Shown here piece after piece: positions 1 to 5,941 of a stretch of 8,530 nt of DNA. Made by a program: the position numbers and the translations under genes. Source of the stretch: Flavobacteriales bacterium UBA1694 (GTDB lineage Bacteria; Bacteroidota; Bacteroidia; Flavobacteriales; Weeksellaceae). The notes beneath the pieces were generated by a model, which saw nothing but the letters and a program-made list of their open reading frames with translations, was not told the DNA's origin and searched no databases. The stretch's first letter is position 1. Every line of letters begins with the position of its first letter. The stretch covers positions 463-8,992 of the forward strand of contig DCJS01000035.1 in NCBI GenBank assembly GCA_002319955.1, read 5' to 3'.

Positions 1-104
1 GCGCCCGATTCAAGTTTAAAGCGCCTCGAGGAGACGAGCGCCATTTCAGACATGGCAAACACGCCGTTCAAAAGGATTAAGAGCACAATTATAAGTAGTT
101 CCAT
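1..104 (-). CDS. DUF21/CNNM (hemolysin TlyC/CorC-type) membrane protein, N-terminal fragment
   Basis: This is the first 34 codons of a leftward gene cut by the window edge. Read on the minus strand from the ATG at 104, it begins MELLIIVLLILLNGVFAMSE and continues with ALVSSRR and FKLESG. A hydrophobic first helix running into N-G-x-F-A-x-S-E-x-A-L is the hallmark of the DUF21 transmembrane domain of the CNNM/CorB/TlyC family. Full members are about 430 residues, with DUF21, two CBS domains and a CorC_HlyC C-terminal domain, and are linked to Mg2+/Co2+ transport in the inner membrane. Flavobacteria also carry GldE, a gliding-related member of this family, and the fragment is too short to tell them apart. 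It is transcribed divergently from the SRAP gene, and no Shine-Dalgarno sequence precedes the start. Confidence 0.82.
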   Translation of the reverse strand, partial: MELLIIVLLILLNGVFAMSEMALVSSRRFKLESG

Positions 105-143
105 AGAATAAGTGGGTCAAAATTTTTATAAACCGTTAAGCTC

Positions 144-151
144 CAAAGATA
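144..151 (-). promoter_or_regulatory. Bacteroidota -7 promoter box for the leftward DUF21 gene
   Basis: On the minus strand this reads TATCTTTG, a perfect match to the Bacteroidota sigma-ABfr -7 consensus TAnnTTTG. A TTTG, the usual -33 element, lies further upstream on the same strand at 176-179, 24 nt away, slightly more than the usual spacing. The box lies 39 nt before the ATG at 104, giving a leader of roughly 35 nt. Confidence 0.55.
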
Positions 152-218
152 AGGAAATGGGTGGGTTTCTAATCGCAAATTTAACAAATTAAGGCGCCCT
201 AGAGTTTTCAAAAAATAC

Positions 219-226
219 TATCTTTA
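219..226 (+). promoter_or_regulatory. Probable -7 promoter box for the SRAP gene
   Basis: TATCTTTA matches TAnnTTTG at five of the six fixed positions and lies 17 nt before the ATG at 244. No convincing TTTG -33 element lies at the expected distance, so the call is tentative. Together with the minus-strand box at 144-151 it makes 105-243 a divergent promoter region; I see nothing else in that stretch. Confidence 0.4.
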
Positions 227-243
227 CTTTTAACCAGCAGACT

Positions 244-861
244 ATGTGCAATTATATATCATTACTTTCTCAGCCTCAGGAACTCGAAGAGTATTTTGAG
301 GCTAGCTACAAAGGACTCCCTTACCATATGGAGTACCGAATTAATGGGTTTGCAAATCCGATGCTTCCGTTAATTTCAAATAAAGAGCCAAACGAGATTC
401 ACTCGGCCCAGTGGGGCCTTATTCCTGAGTGGGGTCGAAATAGGGACTTTCAAAAACGCACTCTCAATGCCCGAATCGAGACTCTAAAGACCGTAAGGAG
501 CTACCGCGATGTGGTGGACCAACGGGCCTTAGTCCTTGTTAATGGTTTTTTTGAATGGCAGTGGCTGGATGAAAAAGGAAAAGAAAAACAGCCCTATCTC
601 ATTGGTTTAAAAAACGAGCCACTCTTTGCCCTAGGCGCTTTATACAGCGACTGGAAAGACCCTGAATCGGGTGAGACAACCCGGACGTTTTCCATTGTCA
701 CCACTGATGCAAATCCCCTTATGTCTGAAATTCATAACACAAAGAAACGCATGCCTCTCATTCTTGATCCCACGGCCTCTAGGACGTGGCTAAAGACCAA
801 GGATGTAGAAGACTTTGCCTACCCAAACTATGAGGCTCCCTTGGAGGCAAAAAAAGTTTGA
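244..861 (+). CDS. yedK: SRAP-domain abasic-site DNA-protein crosslink protein (YedK/HMCES family)
   Basis: A 205-residue protein covering one SRAP domain. Family members form a thiazolidine crosslink between the catalytic N-terminal Cys2 and the aldehyde of an abasic site in single-stranded DNA, protecting it during replication. The required residues are visible: Met1-Cys2, where the Met is removed to expose the Cys (this fixes the ATG start); N75 and R77 in LNARIET; E104 in GFFEWQW; and the histidine H164 in EIHNTKKRMP. The conserved W-G-L-I-P-x-W is at residues 57-63. Compared with E. coli YedK (IHDRRP), the segment between the active-site His and the Pro is three residues longer. Length is normal for bacterial members. 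The gene stands alone in a cytoplasmic repair role, 62 nt ahead of an unrelated secreted protein. Confidence 0.93.
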   Translation: MCNYISLLSQPQELEEYFEASYKGLPYHMEYRINGFANPMLPLISNKEPNEIHSAQWGLIPEWGRNRDFQKRTLNARIETLKTVRSYRDVVDQRALVLVNGFFEWQWLDEKGKEKQPYLIGLKNEPLFALGALYSDWKDPESGETTRTFSIVTTDANPLMSEIHNTKKRMPLILDPTASRTWLKTKDVEDFAYPNYEAPLEAKKV

Positions 862-923
862 ATTCTCCACCCACTTTGTCTATTTTAGCCGCTGTATTTT
901 CTTAAAAAAACCAAGTACAACGC

Positions 924-1481
924 ATGAAATCACTTCTTTTAAGCAGTCTTCTTTTAGGCTCCCTATTTTTTGCTCAGCAGGTCCCCACCCAGCCCTCAGT
1001 CGAGCGCTCTGTCACCGGCGTCCAAATTGGATTTTTAGGGGCAAGCGTTTATAACGAAAGTCGACTCTCTGAGGCGATTGCCCTACGCAGTAGCGCGCTT
1101 TTAAATGCCGCATTTTGGTTTGGCGATTCTGTGAATTCAGGGTTCATCTTGGCTCCCGCCCTTAGTTTAGAACCGAAGTACTACTACAATTTAGAGCGTA
1201 GAGTAAAAAAAGGCAAATCCATCAAAAACAATTCTGGCAACTTCATTAGTTTAGATTTCAACTACACACCCAATTGGTTTGTGATCTCCAGTGAAGACCA
1301 TCTAGAGATTCTACCCTCGATTGGCGTTATCCCTTCCTATGGACTGCGCCGCTCGTTTGCCCAGAATTTCAACTACGAGTTCAAAGTGGGTTTCGGGTAT
1401 GGGTTTTTGCTTAACTCACCCTTTGAAGCAAACTCAGGCACCATGGCGAACTTAAGCTTCAAAGTGGGCTATGATTTCTAA
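924..1481 (+). CDS. Uncharacterised secreted protein, probable small outer-membrane beta-barrel
   Basis: I do not recognise a named family. The 185-residue product starts with a clear Sec signal peptide (MKSLLLSSLLLGSLFFAQQ, likely cleavage after A17, before QQ). The mature part, beginning VPTQPSVERSVTGVQIGFLG, has alternating polar and hydrophobic segments with aromatic girdles (PALSLEPKYYYNL; ISLDFNYTPNWFVI; FNYEFKVGFGYGF). It ends in SFKVGYDF, a terminal aromatic residue as expected of an outer-membrane beta-strand recognised by the Bam complex. Size suggests roughly eight strands. A basic patch (RRVKKGKSIKNNSGN, about residues 92-106) looks like a loop. No catalytic motif is seen. It is probably monocistronic: it begins 62 nt after the SRAP gene and is followed by a stem-loop and a separate lpxK promoter. 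Existence as a gene is well supported; the barrel call is inference. Confidence 0.72.
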   Translation: MKSLLLSSLLLGSLFFAQQVPTQPSVERSVTGVQIGFLGASVYNESRLSEAIALRSSALLNAAFWFGDSVNSGFILAPALSLEPKYYYNLERRVKKGKSIKNNSGNFISLDFNYTPNWFVISSEDHLEILPSIGVIPSYGLRRSFAQNFNYEFKVGFGYGFLLNSPFEANSGTMANLSFKVGYDF

Positions 1482-1520
1482 AGCGTTAAGCCTTTAGAAC
1501 CCCTGACCTACTGGTTTTTT
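1476..1520 (+). other. Stem-loop at the 3' end of the secreted-protein gene, possible weak terminator
   Basis: TTCTAAAG at 1476-1483 pairs perfectly with CTTTAGAA at 1492-1499 across an 8-nt loop; the stem includes the stop codon of the upstream gene. A competing hairpin, AGAACC at 1496-1501 with GGTTTT at 1513-1518 (one G-U pair), runs straight into a six-T tract at 1515-1520. Neither alone is a textbook terminator. Nothing else is seen before the lpxK promoter. Confidence 0.3.
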
Positions 1521-1572
1521 AATTAAAGTTTAAAGGAGTCAAATTCCATTTTAAAATACGCCTGAAAACCCG

Positions 1573-1580
1573 TAGTTTTG
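1573..1580 (+). promoter_or_regulatory. Bacteroidota -7 promoter box for lpxK-punA
   Basis: TAGTTTTG is a perfect TAnnTTTG match. It ends only 6 nt before the lpxK ATG at 1587, so transcription should begin at or within a few nucleotides of the start codon. No clear TTG/TTTG -33 element is present upstream, only a T-rich stretch around 1549-1552. Confidence 0.6.
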
Positions 1581-1586
1581 CAGACG

Positions 1587-2612
1587 ATGAAACGTTGGTA
1601 CTTATACCCTTTTTCCGTTTTGTATGCCTTAGTCACAGGCATCAGAAACGCCCTTTACGATGTGGGACTTTTAAAGTCTACACGATTTAGAACCCCAATT
1701 CTCTGCGTGGGAAATCTCTCCGTGGGGGGCAGCGGCAAATCACCCATGGTGATGTACGTCGCAGAACTTTTAGCTCAAAATTATAAAACCGGCGTTTTAT
1801 CTCGCGGCTACGGAAGAGCCACCAAGGGCTATGGGGTGACCAACTACGAGAGCAACTACAAAACCGTTGGCGATGAAGCGATGCAACTTTTTGAGCGGTT
1901 CAAAAACCGCTTTGTAATCGCCGTTAGCGAACGGCGCGTGCCGGGTGCCACAAAACTAATCCACGATATGGATTTACAGGCGCTGGTCTTAGACGATGCC
2001 ATGCAGCACCGGGCCATTAAACCAGGGTTCACCATTTTAATGACCGATTACAGCGATCCCTATTTCAAAGATTATTTGCTTCCTGCGGGCGACTTAAGAG
2101 AAAGCCGTGGGGGCAAAAAAAGAGCGGACGTTATTGTGGTCTCAAAATGCCCAGTAAACCTCTCCGAAGAAAACAAGACGTACTACCGCCGTCGAATTAA
2201 ACCCCAAGGAAATCAAAAGGTCTTTTTCTCCTCGATAGTTTACGATGAGCACCTGTACAGTAAACACAAAATACTCCCCGATAACAACCTGGCGTATTAC
2301 GACATTTTGCTAGTCACCGGCATTGCCAACCCTTCCCCTTTATTAAACCACCTCTCAAACTATACCTCAAAAGTCAAGCACCTTAAATTTAAGGACCACC
2401 ATAATTTTACAGACCAGGATATAACGACCATTTTGGCCGAATACAACAAACTTGGAGAGTACAAACTGCTTCTGACGACCGAGAAAGATTACGTCAGACT
2501 AAAAACTTTTGATTACCTTCGAGACTTAGTGTACTACTGGCCTATCAATGTAACGCTTGACGATCCAGAAACCTTTAACCATACGGTATTATCTTATGTT
2601 AGATCTCATTAA
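1587..2612 (+). CDS. lpxK: Tetraacyldisaccharide 4'-kinase (lipid A biosynthesis)
   Basis: A 341-residue inner-membrane-associated kinase that phosphorylates the 4' position of tetraacyldisaccharide-1-phosphate to give lipid IVA, the sixth step of the Raetz pathway. Visible family marks are a hydrophobic N-terminal membrane anchor (residues 4-18), the P-loop VGNLSVGGSGKSP (41-53, with GKS where many members have GKT), SRGYGR (72-77), VGDE (94-97), LDDAMQHR (135-142, the DDxxQHR motif), TGIANP (244-249), KDHHNF (269-274) and TTEKDYVRL (297-305). Length is normal for the family. I chose the ATG at 1587 because the alternative TTG at 1578 lies inside the promoter box. The last 17 nt overlap the next gene, indicating co-transcription and translational coupling with it. 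Confidence 0.96.
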   Translation: MKRWYLYPFSVLYALVTGIRNALYDVGLLKSTRFRTPILCVGNLSVGGSGKSPMVMYVAELLAQNYKTGVLSRGYGRATKGYGVTNYESNYKTVGDEAMQLFERFKNRFVIAVSERRVPGATKLIHDMDLQALVLDDAMQHRAIKPGFTILMTDYSDPYFKDYLLPAGDLRESRGGKKRADVIVVSKCPVNLSEENKTYYRRRIKPQGNQKVFFSSIVYDEHLYSKHKILPDNNLAYYDILLVTGIANPSPLLNHLSNYTSKVKHLKFKDHHNFTDQDITTILAEYNKLGEYKLLLTTEKDYVRLKTFDYLRDLVYYWPINVTLDDPETFNHTVLSYVRSH

Positions 2613-3414
2613 ATCCTCTGCGGCCTTTATTAAAGAGGCCATTAGCGACACCCCCGACTACGCGATTGTTCTAGGCTCTGGCCTGGGCGCTTTAAAAAAC
2701 GAAGTCGAGGTTATAAAAACCATCGATTACAGCGCGATTCCAAATTTCCCTCAGACTACGGTCGTTGGGCATAATGGCCAGCTGATTTACGGACTTTTAG
2801 AAGGAAAAAAAGTGCTGATGATGAGTGGGCGCTTTCATTACTACGAGGGCTACGACATGAAAACCGTGACTTTCCCAATGCGCGTGTTTCATCTCCTAGG
2901 AATTAAGAACATGGTCGTATCCAACGCCTCTGGCGGGGTAAATCCAGACTTTAGAGTCGGCGACATCATGCTTATTCGAGACCATATTAATTTCATGCCT
3001 GAACATCCACTTCGTGGCGCGAATTTGGAAGCGTTCGGTCCACGCTTCGTGGACATGAGTGAGCCTTACGATTCAAAAATGCTTGCTACAGCGCTAAGCG
3101 CTGCAAAAGACCTTGGCATTAAAGTGCATACGGGAGTCTATTTAGGCCTCCAAGGCCCGACCTTTGAAACGCCTGCTGAATACGGCATGGTAAGAGTCTT
3201 AGGAGGGGATGCCGTAGGCATGAGTACGGTACCGGAAGTCATTGTCGCGCGTCATATGGGCATGAGCGTTTTTGGAATCTCCATCATCACGGATGTGGGA
3301 GGACCAGACATCGCCTTTAGCGTCTCACACGATGAGGTGCTTGCTGCGGCCGACACGGCCATGCCAAACGTCATTCAGGTTGTTCGTCGTCTAATCAAGG
3401 ACCATGAGCTCTAA
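2596..3414 (+). CDS. punA: Purine nucleoside phosphorylase, trimeric (PNP family 2)
   Basis: A 272-residue cytosolic enzyme that splits purine (deoxy)nucleosides with phosphate into free base and (deoxy)ribose-1-phosphate in purine salvage. Motifs in order: LGSGLG (26-31), VVGHNGQ (56-62), SGRFHYYEGY (77-86), VVSNASGGVNP (107-117), LGLQGPTFETPAEYG (183-197, with base-binding E191), GGDAVGMSTVPEV (203-215) and ISIITDVGG (228-236). Length suits the trimeric class rather than hexameric DeoD. The last motif has Asp233 where mammalian PNP has Asn243 in ITN, a residue that sets 6-oxopurine preference, so adenosine may be accepted too. The ATG at 2596 aligns with the usual N-terminus; an in-frame TTG at 2557 would only add lpxK-overlapping sequence. 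The gene overlaps lpxK by 17 nt and is followed by a terminator. Confidence 0.95.
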   Translation: MLDLIKSSAAFIKEAISDTPDYAIVLGSGLGALKNEVEVIKTIDYSAIPNFPQTTVVGHNGQLIYGLLEGKKVLMMSGRFHYYEGYDMKTVTFPMRVFHLLGIKNMVVSNASGGVNPDFRVGDIMLIRDHINFMPEHPLRGANLEAFGPRFVDMSEPYDSKMLATALSAAKDLGIKVHTGVYLGLQGPTFETPAEYGMVRVLGGDAVGMSTVPEVIVARHMGMSVFGISIITDVGGPDIAFSVSHDEVLAAADTAMPNVIQVVRRLIKDHEL

Positions 3415-3438
3415 ACTCCCATAGAAAACCAGACTTAC

Positions 3439-3461
3439 AGCGCCAATTAGGCGCTTTTTTT
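3439..3461 (+). terminator. Intrinsic terminator of the lpxK-punA operon
   Basis: AGCGCC (3439-3444) pairs perfectly with GGCGCT (3450-3455) around the loop AATTA, and a run of seven T follows (3455-3461). It lies 25 nt after the punA stop codon. It cleanly ends the operon before the dinB promoter. Confidence 0.9.
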
Positions 3462-3551
3462 GTGACGAAATCTAAAATCCCACCAGTCTTAGGTGCAAGT
3501 TAATCGCTCAGGTCAACTAGCCCTCCAGTCCTTCCATCTCAAAATAGTAAA

Positions 3552-3582
3552 TCTGCGAGGGAGAAGGAATTTCTTAAATTTG
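3552..3582 (+). promoter_or_regulatory. Promoter of dinB, box 4 nt before the start codon
   Basis: TAAATTTG at 3575-3582 is a perfect -7 box. TCTG at 3552-3555, one mismatch from the -33 TTTG, lies 19 nt upstream, which is normal spacing. The GTG start is at 3587, so the transcript should be leaderless or nearly so. Nothing else notable was seen between 3462 and 3551; no obvious SOS-type operator was found. Confidence 0.6.
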
Positions 3583-3586
3583 CCCT

Positions 3587-4669
3587 GTGCAAACCCCTGA
3601 CCAAAGAAAAATAATCCATATTGACATGGATGCCTTTTATGCCTCTGTGGAAGCGAATGACTTCCCGAGGCTAAAAAACCTGCCGCTTTGTGTTGGATCG
3701 AAAGAACGGGGCGTGGTCGTCGCAGCAAGTTACGAAGCTCGAAAGTTTGGTGTTCATTCCGCTATGCCTTCAAAAAAGGCCCTTGAAAAATGCCCAAACC
3801 TCATCTTCGTTCCCCCGAGGTTTGAGCGCTACAAAGAAATCTCACGTCAAATCCACAGCATTTTCAAAGACTACACGGATCTAATTGAACCCCTCTCCTT
3901 AGACGAGGCCTATTTGGATGTCACTCAAAACAAGAAAGGCATCGAATCAGCTAACCAAATAGCACGCGAGATACGAGCGGAAATATTTAAACAAACCGGC
4001 CTTACCGCTTCGGCCGGAATATCCGTTAATAAATTTCTAGCAAAAGTGGCCTCCGATTACCGCAAACCCAATGGCCAAAAGTCTATTCACCCGAGCCAGG
4101 TTCTTGAATTTCTCGAGCATTTACCCATAGAGCGGTTCTACGGGGTCGGAAAAGTAACGGCCAACCGCATGCACGAGCTTCATATTTTTAATGGAAAAGA
4201 TTTAAGAGCAAGATCTCTAGAAGAGCTGACGGTGAATTTCGGGAAGTCTGGGCTTTACTTTTACAATGCGGCGCGTGGCCTGCATAAGGCCGAAGTGAAC
4301 CCGAGTCGCAAAACAAAAAGCATTGGTGTTGAAGACACCTTCTATCAGGCCCTCGATGAAGAAAACAGTCTGCATAACGAATTGCAAATTTTAGCACAGA
4401 AACTCGACGAGCGAACCCTCAAAAAATCCCTTCGCGGCAAGACACTGACTCTAAAAATCAAATACAGCGACTTCACCCAATTCACCCGAAGTCGAACCGC
4501 CTTAGACCCCTACGCCGACCAAAAAGATATTTTAAATACAGCACTCCATCTATGGCAGCTAAGGCCGCACGATAAGCCGATTCGACTCCTAGGCCTTAGC
4601 CTCTCAAACTTTCAGGACAAAGAAACTCAGGTCCGTTTTGTTCAATTGATAATTCCATATGACATCTAA
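3587..4669 (+). CDS. dinB: DNA polymerase IV (Y-family translesion polymerase)
   Basis: A 360-residue error-prone polymerase that copies past damaged bases. The palm begins IIHIDMDAFYASVE (9-22) with metal-binding D13 and predicted steric-gate Y18. The second catalytic site is SLDEAYLD (104-111) with D106 and E107. The stretch ASAGISVNKFLAKVASDYRK (141-160) and the following PNG are typical of DinB, a helix-hairpin-helix thumb follows at about 182-200, and the little-finger domain fills roughly 240-345. The C-terminal QLIIPY (353-358) may be a sliding-clamp binding motif, as is usual at DinB C-termini. Length is normal. The GTG start is favoured because the reading frame is closed just upstream by the TAA inside the promoter box and the next in-frame ATG (3626) would remove D13. 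It is probably transcribed alone. Confidence 0.95.
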   Translation: MQTPDQRKIIHIDMDAFYASVEANDFPRLKNLPLCVGSKERGVVVAASYEARKFGVHSAMPSKKALEKCPNLIFVPPRFERYKEISRQIHSIFKDYTDLIEPLSLDEAYLDVTQNKKGIESANQIAREIRAEIFKQTGLTASAGISVNKFLAKVASDYRKPNGQKSIHPSQVLEFLEHLPIERFYGVGKVTANRMHELHIFNGKDLRARSLEELTVNFGKSGLYFYNAARGLHKAEVNPSRKTKSIGVEDTFYQALDEENSLHNELQILAQKLDERTLKKSLRGKTLTLKIKYSDFTQFTRSRTALDPYADQKDILNTALHLWQLRPHDKPIRLLGLSLSNFQDKETQVRFVQLIIPYDI

Positions 4670-4710
4670 CACTAAATAATGCGAATTATCATATTTCTTA
4701 CTTATACCCC

Positions 4711-4751
4711 ACTAATTTAATAGATAATTGAATAAATAGCAATAAATTAGT
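4711..4751. repeat. 9-bp perfect inverted repeat upstream of the AraC-family gene, possible operator
   Basis: ACTAATTTA (4711-4719) is mirrored exactly by TAAATTAGT (4743-4751); equivalent positions are 32 bp apart, about three helical turns. It lies in the AT-rich 124-nt gap between dinB and the regulator, ending 42 nt before the ATG at 4794. Arms on one face of the helix would suit an autoregulatory site, but high AT content makes chance repeats easier. No clear TAnnTTTG box for the regulator was found in this gap. The stem ATAAT/ATTAT at 4676-4689 is too weak to call a dinB terminator. Confidence 0.35.
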
Positions 4752-4793
4752 TCTCTAAACAAATGAACGAATCCCCGTTGAAAAAAACATTAA

Positions 4794-5672
4794 ATGAAGC
4801 AAACTCCGAAAAATTGGGCGCTTTTTCATCTGCGTAATTATAGCCCTGGTAAAGATAATTTTGATGCCGAGTACTACATTATACTCTATAGTGCGAAAGA
4901 CACAGTCACCGTCCTATTTGACGGCGTACAGACGCAAGTTGACCCTGAGAATTTCTTTTTTATTCCTCCGGGAACCGTGTTTTGGTTTGATAAAAAGTAT
5001 GAGACCGCGTTCGTTTTTGGATTCGACCAAAATCTTTTCCTGAACCGACTCGAGCTCCTTTATCAAATTAAAAATGGGAACTTATTTAAAAGTCCTTTAG
5101 GATTGGCAGTCAAAAACGACTTTTTCCCATACGAACTAATCCTAGAGCATTATTACCTTCCGGTGCGCCGCCCTGGGGCCAGCCAACTCATTCGTAAAAA
5201 TAGCCTTCTAAATTTCTTAGAATTTATTTTAATACGCATCTTACTAAGTAGCGACAGCGAAATGCGAATTCATTCGCAGCGCTCCTATGAACATGAGATT
5301 GCCGACCGTTTTGCATTTATCCTCGCGCACGAAGAGGCTATCTCTATGAATGCCACGTACTATGCGGAGCAGTTAAACATTACAAAGCGTAGTTTAGATA
5401 ACGCCATTAAAGACGTTTTTGGCTATACAGCAAAAAAATACCTAATTAATTTTGCGATTGAGCGCGCCAAGTACCTCCTGGCAACGGGCGATCAGCCGAT
5501 AAAACAAATAAGCGACCAGGTGGGTTATTCACAAGAATCGAATTTCGTGAATTTCTTTAAAAAGAACACTGGGATTACACCAGGCCAGTTTCGTTCAGCT
5601 TTAAAACAAGGTGCTTCGGCCTTGAACTTTATGAAAGAGACGCCTGATCAACTACAAAAACAATCCAGTTAA
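4794..5672 (+). CDS. AraC-family transcriptional regulator
   Basis: A 292-residue DNA-binding protein. The N-terminal half (about 25-120) has the short beta-strands of a cupin-like AraC sensing domain, including VDPENFFFIPPGTVFWF (49-65). The C-terminal domain carries two helix-turn-helix motifs: ATYYAEQLNITKRSLDNAIK (187-206) with FGYTAKKYL, then the second around IKQISDQVGYSQESNFVNFF (236-255), closing with the family signature KKNTGITPGQFR (256-267). The layout is that of small-molecule-responsive Bacteroidota AraC regulators; the ligand cannot be read from sequence. It lies directly upstream of the pilus-like operon in the same direction, separated by a terminator, so it is the natural candidate regulator of that operon, by position only. 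The ATG at 4794 gives a normal N-terminus; there is no Shine-Dalgarno sequence. Confidence 0.92.
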   Translation: MKQTPKNWALFHLRNYSPGKDNFDAEYYIILYSAKDTVTVLFDGVQTQVDPENFFFIPPGTVFWFDKKYETAFVFGFDQNLFLNRLELLYQIKNGNLFKSPLGLAVKNDFFPYELILEHYYLPVRRPGASQLIRKNSLLNFLEFILIRILLSSDSEMRIHSQRSYEHEIADRFAFILAHEEAISMNATYYAEQLNITKRSLDNAIKDVFGYTAKKYLINFAIERAKYLLATGDQPIKQISDQVGYSQESNFVNFFKKNTGITPGQFRSALKQGASALNFMKETPDQLQKQSS

Positions 5673-5714
5673 AAAAGAACTTTACGCAAACTAGAGCGAA
5701 ATAATTACGAACGC

Positions 5715-5760
5715 TTGTTCATATAAAAAATCAGTTTTCCACTGTAAAACCTTTGTTCAT
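5715..5760 (+). repeat. Direct repeat TTGTTCAT, two copies 38 bp apart
   Basis: TTGTTCAT occurs at 5715-5722 and again at 5753-5760, in the gap between the AraC-family gene and the bidirectional terminator. A near match on the opposite strand (ATGAACGA, 4763-4770) lies just ahead of the regulator gene. Such repeats could be regulator half-sites, but they sit upstream of a terminator and about 100 nt or more from the pilin promoter box. Nothing else coding is seen in 5673-5789. Confidence 0.25.
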
Positions 5761-5789
5761 GGTTGTTAAGCCGCAAAAGTCCAAAAAAC

Positions 5790-5826
5790 AAAAAAAGTTA
5801 TGCGAATCATTCACATAACTTTTTTG
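5790..5826. terminator. Bidirectional intrinsic terminator between the regulator and the pilus-like operon
   Basis: AAAAAAGTTATG (5791-5802) pairs perfectly over 12 bp with CATAACTTTTTT (5814-5825), with an 11-nt loop. The A-tract on one side and T-tract on the other make it work from either strand; with no leftward gene to the right, its evident job is to end the AraC transcript and insulate the pilin promoter, whose -7 box starts 36 nt further on. Confidence 0.82.
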
Positions 5827-5861
5827 TATTTTTTAATAATTCCATCGGCTGCGTGTTGGCG

Positions 5862-5869
5862 TAGATTTG
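5862..5869 (+). promoter_or_regulatory. -7 promoter box of the pilin-like operon
   Basis: TAGATTTG is a perfect TAnnTTTG match 72 nt before the pilin-gene ATG, implying an untranslated leader of about 65-70 nt. No TTTG -33 element is found at 17-23 nt upstream (around 5836-5845), which would fit a promoter needing an activator. The leader is A-rich before the start codon and has no Shine-Dalgarno sequence. Confidence 0.55.
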
Positions 5870-5941
5870 CAAACGGAAATAACGAGCACACCACTCGCTT
5901 TTCAAATTTAGCACAATTTATTAATACCAACAAGAAATAAA

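Noticed and set aside
1578..1586. TTG start for lpxK nine bases upstream of the ATG
   Set aside because: It overlaps the last bases of the -7 promoter box, so it would not be in the mRNA; the ATG at 1587 gives the usual N-terminus.
2557..2595. TTG start for the purine nucleoside phosphorylase
   Set aside because: The added 13 residues only mirror lpxK coding sequence in another frame; the ATG at 2596 matches the family start.
3513..3728. Minus-strand open frame over the start of dinB, and similar ones at 4188-4397, 815-1054, 3690-3884, 4861-5043 and 8296-8502
   Set aside because: They overlap well-supported genes in other frames and show no family motif; they are shadows.
4763..4837. 24-codon frame starting ATG AAC GAA that overlaps the AraC-family start
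   Set aside because: It is short, shows no conserved feature and is in a different frame; a regulatory leader peptide is possible but unsupported.
5883..5897. CGAG/CTCG hairpin in the pilin leader
   Set aside because: Only four base pairs, too weak to call a terminator or riboswitch.
5673..5941. Invertible promoter switch (fimS-like) ahead of the pilin gene
   Set aside because: I found no pair of separated inverted repeats flanking the promoter box and no recombinase gene; the only strong inverted repeat is the terminator hairpin.
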